Made by a program: the position numbers and the translations under genes. Positions 63,508-64,000 of a DNA stretch of 64,000 nt are shown piece after piece; position 1 is the stretch's first letter, and every line of letters begins with the position of its first letter. Under the pieces are notes generated by a model. That model made no database searches. It had not been told where the DNA came from and was given only the letters and a program-made list of their open reading frames with translations. This DNA is from Aurantiacibacter arachoides (GTDB lineage Bacteria; Pseudomonadota; Alphaproteobacteria; Sphingomonadales; Sphingomonadaceae): positions 1,860,001 to 1,924,000 of the forward strand of contig NZ_WTYH01000001.1 of NCBI RefSeq assembly GCF_009827335.1, written 5' to 3'.

Positions 63508-64000
63508 ATGACCATATCCATCAACGGACAGGATCACACCCTGCCCGACGACCCACGCACCAGCCTGCTCGATTTCATTCGCCGCGATGCCGGCCTCACC
63601 GGTACGAAGAAAGGCTGCGACCACGGCCAATGCGGTGCCTGCACCGTGCTGGTGAACGGGGTGCGGATAAATTCCTGCCTCTCGCTCGCGGTCACGCACG
63701 ACGGCGACACGGTGACCACGATCGAGGGCCTTGGCCAGGTCGCCACGCCCAGCGCGATGCAGCAGGCCTTTGTCGATCACGATGGCTTCCAGTGCGGCTA
63801 TTGCACGCCGGGCCAGATCTGCTCCGCCACCGCCATGCTGCAGGAAATCGCCGCGGGCTGGCCGAGCGATGCGACCGAGGATCTGGAAGCAAAGCCGCAA
63901 GTGACCGGCGAGGAGATACGCGAGCGGATGAGCGGCAACCTGTGCCGCTGCGGGGCCTATGCCAACATCGTCGCCGCCATCCAGCAGGTCGCCGACAACC
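63508..64000 (+). CDS. 2Fe-2S small subunit of a molybdenum hydroxylase (runs off right edge)
   Basis: The electron-transfer subunit of a xanthine dehydrogenase/aldehyde oxidoreductase-type enzyme. About 164 codons are present. The N-terminal plant-type ferredoxin cluster is GCDHGQCGACTVLVNG plus NSCLS; the second cluster is QCGYCTPGQI and NLCRCGAYANI. ATG 63508 is preferred because AAGGA lies eight bases upstream; ATG 63487 is also in frame. Large and FAD subunits would follow to the right. XdhC and the mocA-like gene at 42-43.5 kb could mature this enzyme. Confidence 0.93.
   Translation, partial: MTISINGQDHTLPDDPRTSLLDFIRRDAGLTGTKKGCDHGQCGACTVLVNGVRINSCLSLAVTHDGDTVTTIEGLGQVATPSAMQQAFVDHDGFQCGYCTPGQICSATAMLQEIAAGWPSDATEDLEAKPQVTGEEIRERMSGNLCRCGAYANIVAAIQQVADN

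Overview
The window is a high-GC, gene-dense stretch of an alphaproteobacterial chromosome, most likely from the Sphingomonadales (Erythrobacteraceae or Sphingomonadaceae). Reasons: serC-serA-hisZ-purA linkage; a Mic60/mitofilin-like gene directly behind hemC-hemD; NDP-forming feruloyl-CoA synthetase plus LigAB protocatechuate 4,5-dioxygenase, as in lignin-degrading sphingomonads; an OmpA porin with a long proline linker; and a repeat reading LRQAQDER, familiar from sphingomonad genomes. No rRNA, tRNA, CRISPR array, prophage or intact insertion sequence was seen. The only gene-free stretch near 300 bp is at 33.65-33.95 kb.

Layout. 0-5.4 kb: purine, histidine and serine biosynthesis on the minus strand (serC, serA, hisZ, purA), with an aldo/keto reductase lying on the plus strand between hisZ and purA. 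5.6-7.1 kb: an extensin-like lipoprotein and a LuxR-type regulator with a degenerate receiver. 7.3-14.0 kb: a long minus-strand block with three DUF3617 lipoproteins, an alpha/beta hydrolase, then circularly permuted ATP-grasp, alpha-E, transglutaminase and the proteasome-like Anbu protease. 14.1-22.6 kb: uvrB, an S10 peptidase, a DsbD-family protein back to back with a UbiH-like monooxygenase, and Mic60. 22.7-28 kb: hemD and hemC, divergent from tsaD-gpsA-flippase. 28-33.7 kb: a von Willebrand A protein, a membrane HhH protein, a single-domain response regulator, glutaryl-CoA dehydrogenase and OmpA with a clear terminator.

33.9-43.5 kb is a catabolic region: ferA and ferB divergent from a MarR regulator (ferR), then ligA-ligB, a small membrane protein, an AraC regulator coupled to a lipoprotein esterase, a heme-dependent N-demethylase-like protein, and the molybdoenzyme maturation pair mocA-like/xdhC. 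43.5-50.5 kb: a metallo-beta-lactamase-fold hydrolase and HupE-like protein, divergent from a tripartite MacAB-type efflux operon. 50.5-56.6 kb: pirin, a GH3 lipoprotein, and homogentisate degradation (hmgA-fahA, divergent from maiA). 56.5-60.6 kb: a complete biotin operon bioB-bioF-bioD-bioA. 60.7-64 kb: CoA transferase, ROK kinase, MaoC hydratase and the start of a 2Fe-2S molybdo-hydroxylase small subunit.

How the parts fit. Ferulate or p-coumarate would be CoA-activated by FerA and cleaved by FerB to the aldehyde. After oxidation and O-demethylation encoded elsewhere, protocatechuate would be opened by LigAB. Tyrosine and phenylalanine carbon enters through HmgA, MaiA and FahA. XdhC and the MocA-like protein would mature a molybdenum hydroxylase such as the one beginning at the right edge. 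The most unusual block is the Anbu cluster: a predicted peptide ligation and processing system whose substrate remains unknown, here with extra upstream envelope genes in the same orientation.
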